NCBI RefSeq assembly: GCF_001908275.1
Contig: NZ_CP018620.1
Location: 2,604,001-2,668,000 of the forward strand
Source of the DNA: Paenibacillus xylanexedens
GTDB lineage: Bacteria; Bacillota; Bacilli; Paenibacillales; Paenibacillaceae
DNA length: 64,000 nucleotides
Reading direction: 5' to 3'
This document shows, piece after piece, positions 7,678-18,177 of the stretch. The number at the start of each line of letters is the position of its first letter. The stretch's first letter is position 1. Under the pieces are notes generated by a model. That model was not told the DNA's origin. It saw nothing but the letters and a program-made list of their open reading frames with translations, and did not search any database. Position numbers and translations under genes: made by a program.

Positions 7678-9498
7678 ATGTTTGCTGACAAAAAAAATTA
7701 TACAACGTTAGGCATGTTAACTCGATTATGGACACTAACGGGCAAGTACCGTATGTTCATCATTCTGTTACTTTTCGCCGCATGTTTGGTCTCCCTGATT
7801 GAGGTCGGTTATTTGGAATCGATCCGAAGACTGGTCAAAGGCGCGACTGAAGCACAGTTTTCGTTACTCTACTCAGGGTTGATCATAGGCGTTAGCATTG
7901 TAGTATTACGATTGATTGTAACCGCATTCATGACGAGGGTCGAGACGTTATTCCAGCAAAAGACATTATTGTCTGTGCAGTCTCTACTGCTCTCATCCTT
8001 TAGCAACACAGAGACACGCGATCTGGCGCATTATCATACGGGTGACCTAACCTCTAGGGTCTGGACTTCAGCCAAGGAAGCACAGAAGGGGATCAACCAA
8101 CATGGCATTGAACTCGCCAAAAATATCATTCAGCTGATTCTTGCCTTTGCTTACTTCAGCTGGGTGAACTTGCCGCTGTCGTTGGCTATCATTGCATTCA
8201 CTTTGATCTATCCTCTTGTAACAGTAGGACTGGGTAAACGTCTACAAAGAGAGCATGATCAGTTGAATGCCAGTGCAGCATCAAGAGATGAGATACTGAC
8301 TGAAATCATCCAAGCCCCGGTTGAGATCCGAAGTTACGGACTCGCGGGTTATGTACACCATCAATTTAAAGGTCGAATGGATCAGGTGTTCAAACATACG
8401 ATGTCTGTATCTGTGTTACAACGACTTTCGGAAGCAGCCGGACGGGTCTCCACGTATGGTGGCATGATTCTGATTCTCTATCTAGGCGGCATGCAGGTCC
8501 TGAATGGACATATGGACGTAGGCGGACTGGCAGCTTTTCTGGTAGCAAGCAGTCAGTTAACTCGTCCGATTGAATCGTTATCTGGGCTGTGGAATGATTT
8601 TATTGGCTCGGCTTCTCATGCGTCCAGAATCTTTGAAGTGCTGGATTTGGAGAGAAAGAACACGGTTGCTAATACCAGTACAAATACACATGTACGGTCC
8701 GATACGTATTTAGTGCAGTTTGAAAAACAATCTAAACCGGCTGGCATCAACGTGCAACATGTGTCTTATAGGTATGCGGAGCAAGAAGAAGTGTTAACAG
8801 ATATTTCTTTTGAGGCCAAGAAAGGAAAGCTTACTGTAATCACAGGGCCAAGTGGGTGCGGAAAAACCACGTTATTAAAATTAATAGCAGGATTAGATAC
8901 ACCTGTTACTGGTTCGATTAAGGTCATGAATCAGAAGAATTCACTGAATGGTGTGAACGAAGTTCAGACAGCACATGTCAATCAGGTGTATATTCCGCAA
9001 CAAGCCTTTATTTTCACAGGTACAGTGGAAGAGAATATTGTTTTTGGACAAGAGGGGGTATCTGCCGATCAAGTAGAGGTCGCGGCCCACATGACGCATG
9101 CACATGACGCGATTATGCGTCAATCGCTCGGCTATGGGACAGAGCTTCAGCCGCAAGGCGGGACGATGTCGGGTGGTGAGCTTCAGCGTATTAGTTTAGC
9201 CAGAGCGATGCTGAGGAACCCGGATATTCTATTGTTGGATGAACCGACGTCATCTCAAGACCCGTGGCATGAGCAACGATTGAATGATCTCTTTGCCCGA
9301 ATCACTGCTGACAAAGGCACAACGGTTATTGCCGTTACTCATCGATTATCGCTGATCGAACTGGCGGATCAGGTCATCTATATTCAGAAGGGACGCGTGG
9401 AAGATACAGGGACCCATCGTGAATTGCTGGATCGTGCAAACGGATATCGAAGTTATATTGCGGAGCAGGATACGGAAGTGGAGGAACAGCATGAGTAA
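7678..9498 (+). CDS. ABC exporter half-transporter, subunit 1 (permease-ATPase fusion)
   Basis: About 606 residues. The N-terminal half has the multi-helix membrane domain; the C-terminal ATPase shows Walker A GPSGCGKTT, signature MSGGELQ, Walker B ILLLDEPTS with the catalytic Glu, and an H-loop in VTHRLS. The ATG at 7654 has no ribosome site; ATG 7678 has GGAGAAA upstream, so it is preferred. The stop overlaps the next gene by eight bases (ATGAGTAA), so the two are translationally coupled and very likely form a heterodimeric exporter. Substrate is unknown. Confidence 0.88.
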   Translation: MFADKKNYTTLGMLTRLWTLTGKYRMFIILLLFAACLVSLIEVGYLESIRRLVKGATEAQFSLLYSGLIIGVSIVVLRLIVTAFMTRVETLFQQKTLLSVQSLLLSSFSNTETRDLAHYHTGDLTSRVWTSAKEAQKGINQHGIELAKNIIQLILAFAYFSWVNLPLSLAIIAFTLIYPLVTVGLGKRLQREHDQLNASAASRDEILTEIIQAPVEIRSYGLAGYVHHQFKGRMDQVFKHTMSVSVLQRLSEAAGRVSTYGGMILILYLGGMQVLNGHMDVGGLAAFLVASSQLTRPIESLSGLWNDFIGSASHASRIFEVLDLERKNTVANTSTNTHVRSDTYLVQFEKQSKPAGINVQHVSYRYAEQEEVLTDISFEAKKGKLTVITGPSGCGKTTLLKLIAGLDTPVTGSIKVMNQKNSLNGVNEVQTAHVNQVYIPQQAFIFTGTVEENIVFGQEGVSADQVEVAAHMTHAHDAIMRQSLGYGTELQPQGGTMSGGELQRISLARAMLRNPDILLLDEPTSSQDPWHEQRLNDLFARITADKGTTVIAVTHRLSLIELADQVIYIQKGRVEDTGTHRELLDRANGYRSYIAEQDTEVEEQHE

Positions 9499-11440
9499 CA
9501 AGATTGAAGATGCAGCATATGCCGATGACGTTGAAATGAAGAGCAGTCATGAGAAAAGCGGAGCATATGAGATGAATGAAAATAATGAAAATGAAGCTCA
9601 TCATCAGATGAACGAAAGTGATGCTCCAGATGACCCAAAACAAGCCGTATCATTGGCAACGGTATGGCCTGTTATTTTTCGCTGGATGGAGCCTTATGGA
9701 TTAGCTGTAACGATCTTGCTCATTTTTATCGCCGCAGATGCGGTCTTTGATTGGGGACTTGCCTTTGTACAGGGATTCTTCGTGGATGCTATTCATGATG
9801 GGGGACAGGAGCAGCTTAATGCTACAGCTATCATCTTTATCGCCATTCTGGCAGGGTTTATCGTATTGCTCGCTATGCATCGTTATGTGCTGGTATGGCT
9901 CAAGGAATCGATGCAACGGGATATGTCCATGGATCTGTTGAAACTGTTAAACCGGATGCCCTATTCCTGGGTGCGCAGACAAAAGTCCGGGGATGTGATG
10001 CTTCGCATCAAGGAAGACACCAAGCATGGTGCAGAAGTTGTGGAGGCTATTGCAGAGGGTGTTACGGTTGTATTCATCATTGCTCTATCGCTGGGATACT
10101 TGTACAGAGCAGATGCATGGGTTGCGGTTATTGCCTTGGTAAGTGCAGGGGCAATCTGGTTCACGGCGAGGTTGTATGATCAGCGAATTGTACATCTGTC
10201 CGATGAGATCGAATCCAGGGAAGGCGAGTCCCAAGAACAGATCCAACAGTATGTTGAAGGGATACCGGTGATTCAGATGTATAATGCTTCACCGTGGTTT
10301 CTCGCTCGTTTTCGGACACAACAGCAATCACTGAATCGTGTTCAGGCTAAGTTGCAGATGACCCTGAGCATGTCGGATAACGTGGCGATGGCGGTGTTTG
10401 GTCTGGCTCAATTGGCAGCGTTGTTCCTTATTGCTTTGTCAGCGGCTAGGGGAACTTTGTCTCCGGGCATGGTTGTTGCAAGTAGTCTGCTGTTTGAACT
10501 GGTGGTGTGGCCAGTACTCGGCTTGTCCAGCCAGTGGAGTCAGATGCAAGCCAGCGTGGGTGCATTTGGACGTATCTCTGCATGGTTGAAATTGGCGGAG
10601 AACAAGAAAACAGACACATCCAATACTAAGCACGAGGAGCTTGCACAGGGAGTTTGTAACCAAGATCAAGGGAGCACACAAAAAGGGGCACATAAAGAGA
10701 ACGAAATTGCTATGTTACGTCTTCAACAGGTTACGGTAACCGATGAAGACAGTGGTCGGAAGATTTTGGATCAGATTACGCTTAATCTGGTTCCTGGTGA
10801 ACTGGTTGCGGTAGTTGGCGCCAGCGGTGCTGGAAAATCTACACTGTGCCAAGTGTGTGCGGGGTTGATCGAGCCAACAAACGGAAGCGTATTACTGGGT
10901 AATAAACATGTTGCAGATTATATAGAGATGGGTGACCAGTCCAGACTCACGTATATGCCGCAGACACCAACCTTCTTTTCAGGAACGATTGAGGACAATA
11001 TCCGTCTGGGTTCAGACGTTACATTGGACAGAGTGAAGCTTGCAGCAGAGCATGCAGGTTTGCATGAATATATTGAGGCACAGGAAGGACAATACGCAGC
11101 AATGTTGCATGAGAAAGGGGCCAATCTATCTGGAGGCCAACAACAGCGACTGTCGCTTGCTAGACTCTTTACGAGGTCATCCGATCTGTATATTCTGGAC
11201 GAACCAACGTCATCATTGGATATTCAGACAGAACAGAACGTAATGAATCACTTGCTGAACTTTATGAAAGGCAGTATAGGGTTGCTTGTCACACATCGCA
11301 TGGAGGTTGCTCGTCAGTGCTCTCGCATCCTTGTGATGGAACATGGCCGAATTGCCGAGGATGGGACGCATGAACAGCTGATGCAGAGGAAAGGATTGTA
11401 TTATCGCATGAATGCAAAAGCAGCAGTTGTCGATGAGTGA
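9491..11440 (+). CDS. ABC exporter half-transporter, subunit 2 (permease-ATPase fusion)
   Basis: 649 residues from ATG 9491 (AGGAGG-like site just upstream). It starts with a ~45-residue hydrophilic acidic extension, then the exporter membrane domain, then an ATPase with Walker A GASGAGKST, signature LSGGQQQRLSLAR, Walker B LYILDEPTSSLD and H-loop VTHRME. A short charged insert (EENKKTDTSNTKHEEL region) sits between the halves. Both ATPases keep the catalytic residues, so there is no obvious degenerate site. Partner of the preceding gene; regulated probably by the divergent AraC protein. Confidence 0.88.
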   Translation: MSNKIEDAAYADDVEMKSSHEKSGAYEMNENNENEAHHQMNESDAPDDPKQAVSLATVWPVIFRWMEPYGLAVTILLIFIAADAVFDWGLAFVQGFFVDAIHDGGQEQLNATAIIFIAILAGFIVLLAMHRYVLVWLKESMQRDMSMDLLKLLNRMPYSWVRRQKSGDVMLRIKEDTKHGAEVVEAIAEGVTVVFIIALSLGYLYRADAWVAVIALVSAGAIWFTARLYDQRIVHLSDEIESREGESQEQIQQYVEGIPVIQMYNASPWFLARFRTQQQSLNRVQAKLQMTLSMSDNVAMAVFGLAQLAALFLIALSAARGTLSPGMVVASSLLFELVVWPVLGLSSQWSQMQASVGAFGRISAWLKLAENKKTDTSNTKHEELAQGVCNQDQGSTQKGAHKENEIAMLRLQQVTVTDEDSGRKILDQITLNLVPGELVAVVGASGAGKSTLCQVCAGLIEPTNGSVLLGNKHVADYIEMGDQSRLTYMPQTPTFFSGTIEDNIRLGSDVTLDRVKLAAEHAGLHEYIEAQEGQYAAMLHEKGANLSGGQQQRLSLARLFTRSSDLYILDEPTSSLDIQTEQNVMNHLLNFMKGSIGLLVTHRMEVARQCSRILVMEHGRIAEDGTHEQLMQRKGLYYRMNAKAAVVDE

Positions 11441-11599
11441 GCTTGTTCAAGATAATTAATGGACACGATATACTGAATTATATTTATCCTTATTTAACTT
11501 ATGAACCTTGATGAGAGATGACATTGTAAAGGAACGAGATTGGAGTTAGTTAATTCATACGGATATCGAAGTGTATCCTGCAAATATGTGCACCCGACA

Positions 11600-11608
11600 T
11601 GGTATAAT
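11600..11608 (+). promoter_or_regulatory. Extended -10 promoter upstream of Rpn gene
   Basis: TG-G-TATAAT with no good -35. It would start transcription near 11615, downstream of a possible ATG at 11571, and therefore supports the ATG at 11634 as the true start. Confidence 0.5.
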
Positions 11609-11633
11609 AGAAAGAAACGGAGTTGATGGCCAG

Positions 11634-12488
11634 ATGTCTGATTTGCTCGATCCTCGAAACGATTTTGTTTTCAAACGTATTTTTGGCAGTGAGGAAAATA
11701 AAGATGTCCTGCTTGTGTTCTTGAACCGAACGTTTGCAGAGTCGGGTGAACAGCCACTGACAGAGATTGTACTACTTAACCCGTATACCGATAAAGATGC
11801 TCCTCTGGATAAACAGTCCATATTTGATATCTGGGCGAAAACAGCTGAAGGTAAGCTGATCAACATTGAAATGCAGTTATTTAATAAATATGACATCGAA
11901 AAGCGTACCCTATACTATTGGAGCAAGCGTTATTCGAGCCAGCTGCAGGAAGGTCAGACATACAAAGAATTGAAAAAGTGCGTCACCATTAATATTTTGA
12001 ATTACTCGTTTATCGCGAATGAGCGTTATCATAATGTGTTTCACCTGAGGGAAGACCACACTGGACTTGAACTTAGTGATGATCTTGAAGTGCATTTCAT
12101 GGAGCTGTCCAAACTGGACGATCAATCCGTTCCGATGGAAGGCGGGCTGATTAACTGGCTTTTGTTCCTGAAAGGTGCTGATAAATCCAATTGGGAGGTG
12201 TTGCAAATGAATGAACCTACTTTGAAGAAGGCGATGGATACGCTGGAGTTCTTGAGTCAGGATCGGGAAGCGCGTCGTTTGTATGAAGAGCGGCAGAAGT
12301 ATTTGCATGACGAAGCTTCTATGATTGAATGGGCTACGGAAAAGGGAATAGCCAAGGGATTAGTAGAAGGGGAAAAAAGAAAGGCGATTGAGATTGCAAA
12401 AAATATGCTCTCGTTTGGAATTGAAGTTTCAGTTATTGCCAAAACAAGTGGTCTAACTGTGTCTGAAGTTGAGGCGTTGAAAGATTAG
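11634..12488 (+). CDS. Rpn-family recombination-promoting nuclease / PD-(D/E)XK transposase-like protein
   Basis: 284 residues. It opens with LLDPRNDFVFKRIFGSEENK, the hallmark of the Rpn/YhgA family, and shows the nuclease core FDIWAKT (Asp about 65) and NIEMQ (Glu 79, Gln 81). The middle carries the usual KRTLYYWSKRYSSQLQ and YKELKKCVTINIL segments. Family members are PD-(D/E)XK DNA endonucleases linked to recombination and are abundant in Paenibacillus. The C-terminus (GIAKGLVEGEKRKAIEIAKNML) is the common repeat-rich tail. Stands alone; complete. Confidence 0.87.
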   Translation: MSDLLDPRNDFVFKRIFGSEENKDVLLVFLNRTFAESGEQPLTEIVLLNPYTDKDAPLDKQSIFDIWAKTAEGKLINIEMQLFNKYDIEKRTLYYWSKRYSSQLQEGQTYKELKKCVTINILNYSFIANERYHNVFHLREDHTGLELSDDLEVHFMELSKLDDQSVPMEGGLINWLLFLKGADKSNWEVLQMNEPTLKKAMDTLEFLSQDREARRLYEERQKYLHDEASMIEWATEKGIAKGLVEGEKRKAIEIAKNMLSFGIEVSVIAKTSGLTVSEVEALKD

Positions 12489-12796
12489 AAGCGCATCAGT
12501 ACAAAAAAGTCGCTGGATGGCTTAGGGTTTTCAAAATGAATGCAATCGTTTTGTCCAACTACGGCAGGACGGTTGTTTTTATTTTGATGAAGGGGCTTCA
12601 AACGTTTTACAGTAAAACGCGGTTGCTCATTCGTTGCTGGGCCGTTAAACTAAAGGGAGCGGCGTTTGCTTGACGGACAAGTCATGAGAACGCCATTTTG
12701 TTGTCAAGGATGCGGCATATGAGCCGCTTTCGGATGTCAGAATCGGATCGGACCAAGCTGGTGGAAAAACACCGGTGATAAGTAAGGAGTCTTTAC
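12489..12796. other. Gene-free gap with a short palindrome
   Basis: 308 bases between the Rpn gene and recQ. The only structure seen is a 17-base palindrome at 12603-12619 (CGTTTTAC, A, GTAAAACG), which could be an operator. No coding signal or terminator with a T-run was found. Confidence 0.4.
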
Positions 12797-14677
12797 ATGA
12801 GTGTGCAAACACCTACATTAGAAGAAGCGCAGGGTCTCCTGCAAAAATATTATGGCTACCCCGACTTCCGTGAGGGACAGAAAAAGATTGTAGCCAGTCT
12901 GCTGGAACGCGAAGATACTCTTGGCATTATGCCAACTGGGGGCGGTAAGTCGATCTGTTATCAGATCCCCGCTTTGTTGTATTCGGGACTGACGCTTGTT
13001 GTCTCCCCGTTGATCTCATTGATGAAGGACCAGGTCGATGCGTTGACGACCGCCGGAATTGCTGCCGCGTATATTAATAGTACACTGAGCGGCAAAGAAG
13101 TGAATGATCGCATCCGCGCGGCGCAGCGCGGTGAGCTGAAGCTGCTCTATGTCGCGCCTGAGCGACTGGAGCTGGATTGGTTCCGCGAGGAGATGGGCTA
13201 TTTGCCAATTTCTTGCGTTGCCGTGGATGAGGCCCACTGTGTATCACAGTGGGGACATGATTTTCGGACAAGCTACCTGGCGGTAGCGCCGTTTGTGGAT
13301 AGTTTGCCGGAGCGGCCGGTGGTTGCGGCCTTCACGGCTACAGCGACGCCCGAGGTCATGGGCGATATTCTGCGGTTGCTGCGTTTGCAGGACCCGCAGA
13401 CGTATGTGACTGGACTTGGGCGGGATAATCTGGCGTTTAGCGTGCTGCGTGGCGAGAGCAAGAAGGATTTTGTCCTGAATTATGCGCGCGAGCATGCCAG
13501 CGAGCCGGGCATTGTGTACGCCGCGACCCGTAAGGACGTGGACGATCTGCATCAGCGTTTGTTGCAGGCGGGATTGCCCGCAGGACGCTACCATGCCGGC
13601 ATGACGGACGATGAACGGTCCCAGAGCCAGGAAGCTTTTTTGTACGATGATATTCGAGTGATGGTAGCGACCAATGCGTTTGGGATGGGGATTGATAAGT
13701 CGAACGTGCGTTACGTTATTCATAACAGCATGCCGAAAAATATGGAGGCATACGTGCAGGAAGCCGGACGTGCAGGCCGGGATGGAGAACCAAGCCAGTG
13801 TATTCTGTTATTCGGGGCACAGGACATTATCACTCAGAAGTTCCTGATTGAGCAGAATCCGATGGACGGCGACCGTAAACAGAACGATTACCGGAAGCTG
13901 CAGCAGATGGTGGATTACTGTTACACAACGCGTTGTCTGCGCAGTGCGCAACTGGATTATTTCGGTGAGGTGCATGACGATACACCTTGCGGTACTTGCA
14001 GTTCCTGTACGGACGACCGCGAGTTGGTAGATATGACGATTGATGCACAGAAAATATTCAGCTGCATTCACCGCATGCGTGAACGGTATGGTGTATCGCT
14101 GGTCGCTTCGGTGCTCAAAGGCTCCCGTGCCAAAAAAGTGCTTGATTATGGCTTCAACTCTCTGCCAACCTACGGCGTGATGGGTAATCGGACAGAGCGT
14201 GAGATATCGGAGATCATCAACGTGTTGGTATCCGAAGGATATCTGATGTTGTCCGAGGGACAGTATCCGGTTGTACGTTTACAACCACTAGCAGTGGAAG
14301 TGCTCAAAGGCCAGCGTGAAGTGATGCAGCGTGTCGTCCGCAAGACAGCGGCAACGGCTTCGGGTACGAACTACGGCGGACGCCGTGGACGCGATGCAAT
14401 GCCATCTGCGGTTAATGAGACGGTATTTGAACAACTTCGTCTGATCCGGCGTGATCTGGCGGCGAAAGAGCATGTACCATCGTACATTATCTTCAATGAT
14501 GCGACCCTGCGTGAGATGAGTGTGGTATGTCCACAGACAGAACGTGACATGCTGGATATCAAAGGGGTCGGTGAGGTCAAATACCGCAAGTACGGACTGC
14601 CGTTCCTGGAGTTTTTCCAGAAGCAGTCGGGCGAAGAAGTGGATACGGATGACGATGCGTTTTACGAGTATGAGTGA
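12797..14677 (+). CDS. recQ: ATP-dependent DNA helicase RecQ
   Basis: 626 residues in the standard RecQ order: helicase core with Walker A (TGGGKS near residue 48), DEAHC box near 145, FTATATP motif III, and the arginine-finger motif [11 protein letters not shown]; then the zinc-binding RecQ domain (C..C..C..C in [14 protein letters not shown]...CGTCSSC), winged helix and a C-terminal HRDC domain. The enzyme unwinds 3'-to-5' in recombination and fork repair. ATG 12797 follows AAGGAG. Length and motifs are normal. Confidence 0.95.
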   Translation: MSVQTPTLEEAQGLLQKYYGYPDFREGQKKIVASLLEREDTLGIMPTGGGKSICYQIPALLYSGLTLVVSPLISLMKDQVDALTTAGIAAAYINSTLSGKEVNDRIRAAQRGELKLLYVAPERLELDWFREEMGYLPISCVAVDEAHCVSQWGHDFRTSYLAVAPFVDSLPERPVVAAFTATATPEVMGDILRLLRLQDPQTYVTGLGRDNLAFSVLRGESKKDFVLNYAREHASEPGIVYAATRKDVDDLHQRLLQAGLPAGRYHAGMTDDERSQSQEAFLYDDIRVMVATNAFGMGIDKSNVRYVIHNSMPKNMEAYVQEAGRAGRDGEPSQCILLFGAQDIITQKFLIEQNPMDGDRKQNDYRKLQQMVDYCYTTRCLRSAQLDYFGEVHDDTPCGTCSSCTDDRELVDMTIDAQKIFSCIHRMRERYGVSLVASVLKGSRAKKVLDYGFNSLPTYGVMGNRTEREISEIINVLVSEGYLMLSEGQYPVVRLQPLAVEVLKGQREVMQRVVRKTAATASGTNYGGRRGRDAMPSAVNETVFEQLRLIRRDLAAKEHVPSYIIFNDATLREMSVVCPQTERDMLDIKGVGEVKYRKYGLPFLEFFQKQSGEEVDTDDDAFYEYE

Positions 14678-14781
14678 GTATGAAATGAGTAAGAGTGAAT
14701 TGAGTATGAATTGTTAATTTTCACTTTCTAATCTTTGAAGTTGGTTGTCGCGTCTCTGTAGAGTGGACAAATGGTGGCGAA

Positions 14782-14938
14782 TTGTCTTTCAAAGGGTGGA
14801 CATTGGCGTTAGGAATGGCCGACCGTATCGTATACAACATGTAGGGTCGAGGTGCGGGTTTTGTACTGTATGTTGTGGTTTTGGTTTGGCGTGGTGTATA
14901 TGTCTTTTTGAAAAGAGTGTCCACTCTTTGAAAGACAA
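14782..14938. repeat. 157-base segment bounded by 21-base inverted repeats
   Basis: The arms at 14782-14802 and 14918-14938 match at 20 of 21 positions (cores TTGTCTTTCAAAG and CTTTGAAAGACAA, then GTGGACA / TGTCCAC). A further AGAGTGGACA copy lies at 14760. It sits in the 398-base gap between recQ and the radical SAM gene. I see no target-site duplication, so it may be a MITE remnant or a large RNA fold; no gene is supported in the gap. Confidence 0.55.
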
Positions 14939-15075
14939 AAGTTGGATATGTCCATGAGACATGGAATGGCTAGTTCAAAAGGGTTTAGATGAACAGCATT
15001 CGGGGCAGGATGGCTGTGCAGCTTTCTTTTTACCAAAAAAATATGGTCTGGGTGTCCAGGCAAAGGTTGTGAACC

Positions 15076-17118
15076 ATGAAGGTTATTCTTTCTACATTAA
15101 ATGCAAAGTACATCCATACCTCCTTGGCCTTGCGGTGTCTGAAGGCATACAGTGAGAAGGATTTTGATATTGACCTGGCGGAGTATACGATCAAGGACCC
15201 GGTGATGAATATTGTGTCTGATCTGTACCAGCGCGGTGCGGACGTGATTGGTTTCTCGTGTTACATCTGGAACATTGAAGAGACGATCAAGGTCATTGAT
15301 AACCTGAAAAAGGTTATGCCTGACGTGAAAATTTTGCTGGGCGGGCCGGAAGTGTCCTACGACACGGAATATTGGATGAACCGGATTCCCAATGTGGACT
15401 TCATCGTGATGGGTGAAGGGGAAGAGACGCTGCATCAGCTGTTGACGGAACTGGAAGGAAGCAAGAAGTTCCACTTTGTCTATGGACTGGCGTATCGCAA
15501 AGGGGAAGAGGTCATTCTCATGCCAGGACGGCCAAAGGCGGATTTGAACGATCTGCCGTCACCGCATCGATTTGAAGAGGATATACCGGAGCTTGGGAAA
15601 CGGGTTGTTTATTTTGAGACCAGCCGTGGTTGTCCGTTCAGTTGTCAGTTCTGTCTGTCCAGTATTGAGGTAGGCGTGCGGTATTACGATATTGAGCGGA
15701 CGAAGTCGGATATTCTGTACCTGATCGAGAAGGGCGCGAAGCTGATCAAGTTTGTGGACCGGACGTTCAACATCAAGCGGGATTATGCGCTCGAAATGTT
15801 CAAATTCCTGATCGAGAATCATCAGGGGACGGTGTTTCAGTTTGAAATTACGGCGGATATTATGCGTCCCGAGGTGCTCGATTATCTGGCAGAGAATGCG
15901 CCGCCGGGCACATTCCGGTTCGAGATCGGGGTTCAGTCCACGAATGATCCGACAAATGAACTGGTGAAACGTCGCCAGAACTTTACCAAGCTTAGCCGGA
16001 CCGTGAACAAGGTGAAAGCCAGTGGCAAAATCGACCAGCATTTGGATCTCATCGCCGGATTGCCGGAGGAAGATTACAATACGTTCCGCAAAACGTTTAA
16101 CGATGTGTTTGCACTGGGGCCGGAAGAGCTTCAGCTGGGATTCCTCAAAATGCTGCGTGGTACGGGTCTGCGTCTGGATGCGGAAAAGTACAACTACACG
16201 TATATGGATCACGCGCCGTATGAGATTCTGGGCAGTGACGTGTTGCCGTTCAGCGACATCGTGCGCCTGAAACGTCTGGAGGATGTGCTGGAGAAATACT
16301 GGAACGCACACCGGATGGACCATACGCTGAAGTATCTGATGGAGCAGGAGTTCAACTCACCGTTTGATTTCTTCCAGGTGTTTGGGGATTACTGGGAAGG
16401 TCAGGGGTGGCAGAAGATTGGTCACCAACTGGAGGATCTGTTCACTCGTCTACACAGCTTCCTGGAGTCTCGGAATACGCCGCATATGGATATCGTGCTC
16501 GGCTTGATGAAGCTGGATTATTTCCTCGGTCACAAATACAAACCACGCAAAATCTGGTGGGAAGATCCGCTTCAGAAAGACCAGTGGGCGGGTTATATGA
16601 AAACGTTGGCCGAACGTCCGGAAGACGTTCGTCTGCCACGTGTTGCCGGCGCCGCAGGCACGGCATGGTTGGAAAGCAGCGGCACGGGTGCGAGTGTCGC
16701 TGGGGCAAGTTCGGCTGCTACCGAGGAAGACTCTGCCGCAGATGCGGCGGGTGTGATCGGTAGCGAAGCCGGGGGTGCAGCGTCGCTCACTTCGGGCGAC
16801 GCAACAGGGTCCGCCGCGGATGGAGCGGCGGACATGGTGGACGGCAACGCTTCGCGTGCGTTGCCGATGACCTCGGCCATGACCGCACAGACGGTCATGG
16901 GTGCCCGTGCTTTCGCCGACCTTGGTCTCGGCGAAAAGGAACTGCAGAAGCACACCGTATTGGATGTGCTTCCGTTCCGGCTTGAGCGTGTGCTAGCTGG
17001 CGCCAGCCCGCTCGCCGCGAAAGGCCGGACGCTGCTGGTCGTTGTGTACCAGCAGCATGAAGGGCAGCAGGCGCAGTATTACACGCTGCCGCTGGGAGAA
17101 GAAGCCGCTGCCATGTAG
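15076..17118 (+). CDS. B12-binding-domain radical SAM protein (DUF4080 type)
   Basis: 680 residues. An N-terminal cobalamin-binding-like domain (residues 1-130; LLGGPEVSY, GEGEETL) precedes the radical SAM core with the 4Fe-4S motif CPFSCQFC (C-x3-C-x2-C) near residue 182, followed by a DUF4080 C-terminal region. Members are proposed to modify an unknown substrate by radical chemistry. Odd point: residues about 515-610 are an Ala/Gly/Ser/Asp-rich low-complexity stretch (VAGAAGTAW, DGAADMVDG) absent from the core family and high in GC, apparently inserted before the last ~70 residues. Start ATG 15076. Confidence 0.88.
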   Translation: MKVILSTLNAKYIHTSLALRCLKAYSEKDFDIDLAEYTIKDPVMNIVSDLYQRGADVIGFSCYIWNIEETIKVIDNLKKVMPDVKILLGGPEVSYDTEYWMNRIPNVDFIVMGEGEETLHQLLTELEGSKKFHFVYGLAYRKGEEVILMPGRPKADLNDLPSPHRFEEDIPELGKRVVYFETSRGCPFSCQFCLSSIEVGVRYYDIERTKSDILYLIEKGAKLIKFVDRTFNIKRDYALEMFKFLIENHQGTVFQFEITADIMRPEVLDYLAENAPPGTFRFEIGVQSTNDPTNELVKRRQNFTKLSRTVNKVKASGKIDQHLDLIAGLPEEDYNTFRKTFNDVFALGPEELQLGFLKMLRGTGLRLDAEKYNYTYMDHAPYEILGSDVLPFSDIVRLKRLEDVLEKYWNAHRMDHTLKYLMEQEFNSPFDFFQVFGDYWEGQGWQKIGHQLEDLFTRLHSFLESRNTPHMDIVLGLMKLDYFLGHKYKPRKIWWEDPLQKDQWAGYMKTLAERPEDVRLPRVAGAAGTAWLESSGTGASVAGASSAATEEDSAADAAGVIGSEAGGAASLTSGDATGSAADGAADMVDGNASRALPMTSAMTAQTVMGARAFADLGLGEKELQKHTVLDVLPFRLERVLAGASPLAAKGRTLLVVVYQQHEGQQAQYYTLPLGEEAAAM

Positions 17119-17173
17119 GTGCAGCGGCCTGAGATAAGCTGCATGGGCTAATTGGTGCCATGTAGCAAGAGGA

Positions 17174-17208
17174 AGCGCCACGACTATGAGGTCGGGGCGC
17201 TTTTTTTT
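17174..17208 (+). terminator. Rho-independent terminator
   Basis: AGCGCC / GGCGCT outer stem with a GAC/GTC inner stem, followed by eight T. Ends the radical SAM transcript. Confidence 0.92.
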
Positions 17209-17271
17209 ACAACAGCAAAGCTCTCATATTAAGGTACTGTAAAAAAACCTAGAAGACACGGAGGCCACAGA

Positions 17272-17916
17272 ATGGATCTGAAGACGTACCTGGCAGAGCA
17301 TTTTCCAAACCTGACCTTAGAGCCACCTCTTTTTTATAATTGGGATGTTGCAATACGATTCGAACTTGGCAATCCTCTGATGTTTGGAATGAATACGGAG
17401 CATTACATGGAAAAAGTTTATCATCGATCACTTGAACTATTTAAGGCTCTTCATGATCAAGAAGATGAAGTCCTATTAATAACTCAAGCTTATTTTGCAG
17501 ATAAGCCTAAACACAAAGTGAAAAAATTGAACCTCTACAGAAAATATATCAAGAAGAAAGGGCCAATTAGAGCCTTGAGCCTTGAGATATTTCCAGGTCT
17601 GGATTGTGAAACAGGTGACATCTCAGACCCAAGGAACAACATGTATAGGTACTGGACTAAATGTAGAGTTGAGGACTTGAAATATAATCAGTTAATCAAA
17701 GCTATATGTAATCATGATGTTGGAATTAAGCCAAGGATATATCATAGGGTGTATTTCATTAATATAAGTAAGAAAACGATATTTCATATCTATGATGATA
17801 GAGGTTGCGATGTTATTTCAGCATCAAAGGAAGAGCTGAGGGGTATTTATAAAGAATATAGTGATTGGATTTTAGATTATGATAGAGACAGAATTAACAA
17901 TGTATTTATAGGATAA
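17272..17916 (+). CDS. DUF3885-like protein
   Basis: 214 residues, soluble, no signal peptide. The N-terminal motif HFPNLTLEPPLFYNWDVAIRFELG and the closing segment IYHRVYFINISKKTIFHIYDDRGCDV match the DUF3885 pattern. Function is unknown; members occur in Bacillus and Paenibacillus, often in multi-gene immunity-like clusters. GGAGG lies seven bases before ATG. It is AT-rich compared with the preceding gene and flanked by terminators, so monocistronic. Confidence 0.72.
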   Translation: MDLKTYLAEHFPNLTLEPPLFYNWDVAIRFELGNPLMFGMNTEHYMEKVYHRSLELFKALHDQEDEVLLITQAYFADKPKHKVKKLNLYRKYIKKKGPIRALSLEIFPGLDCETGDISDPRNNMYRYWTKCRVEDLKYNQLIKAICNHDVGIKPRIYHRVYFINISKKTIFHIYDDRGCDVISASKEELRGIYKEYSDWILDYDRDRINNVFIG

Positions 17917-18070
17917 TACAGTAAAACCTAGAATTTAATCGATCATAATTCCTAATAATTGTGGAAGTATCAATAAAATATTCTAGGTAGCTCCGAGAAG
18001 TTAAATACAAGTTATACTTTAATATTCATGAATTAGGCGATTCGTACTTAGTTTGGCTTGAGAAAAGCAA

Positions 18071-18100
18071 AGAAGCCGGGGACTTAACCACCCGGCTTCT
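18071..18100. terminator. Bidirectional hairpin terminator
   Basis: Perfect 10-base stem AGAAGCCGGG / CCCGGCTTCT with a 10-base loop, between the convergent genes ending at 17916 (+) and 18178 (-). Confidence 0.75.
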
Positions 18101-18177
18101 TGCAGATAATTTTTTTCGAAAAGTTGCAATAAGAAGATTCTCTCCACACCAAAGGGTGTTGTATATTGTTAAGCTTA

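Noticed and set aside
14809..15063. 84-codon minus-strand frame before the radical SAM gene
   Set aside because: Runs through the inverted-repeat segment, no family or ribosome site.
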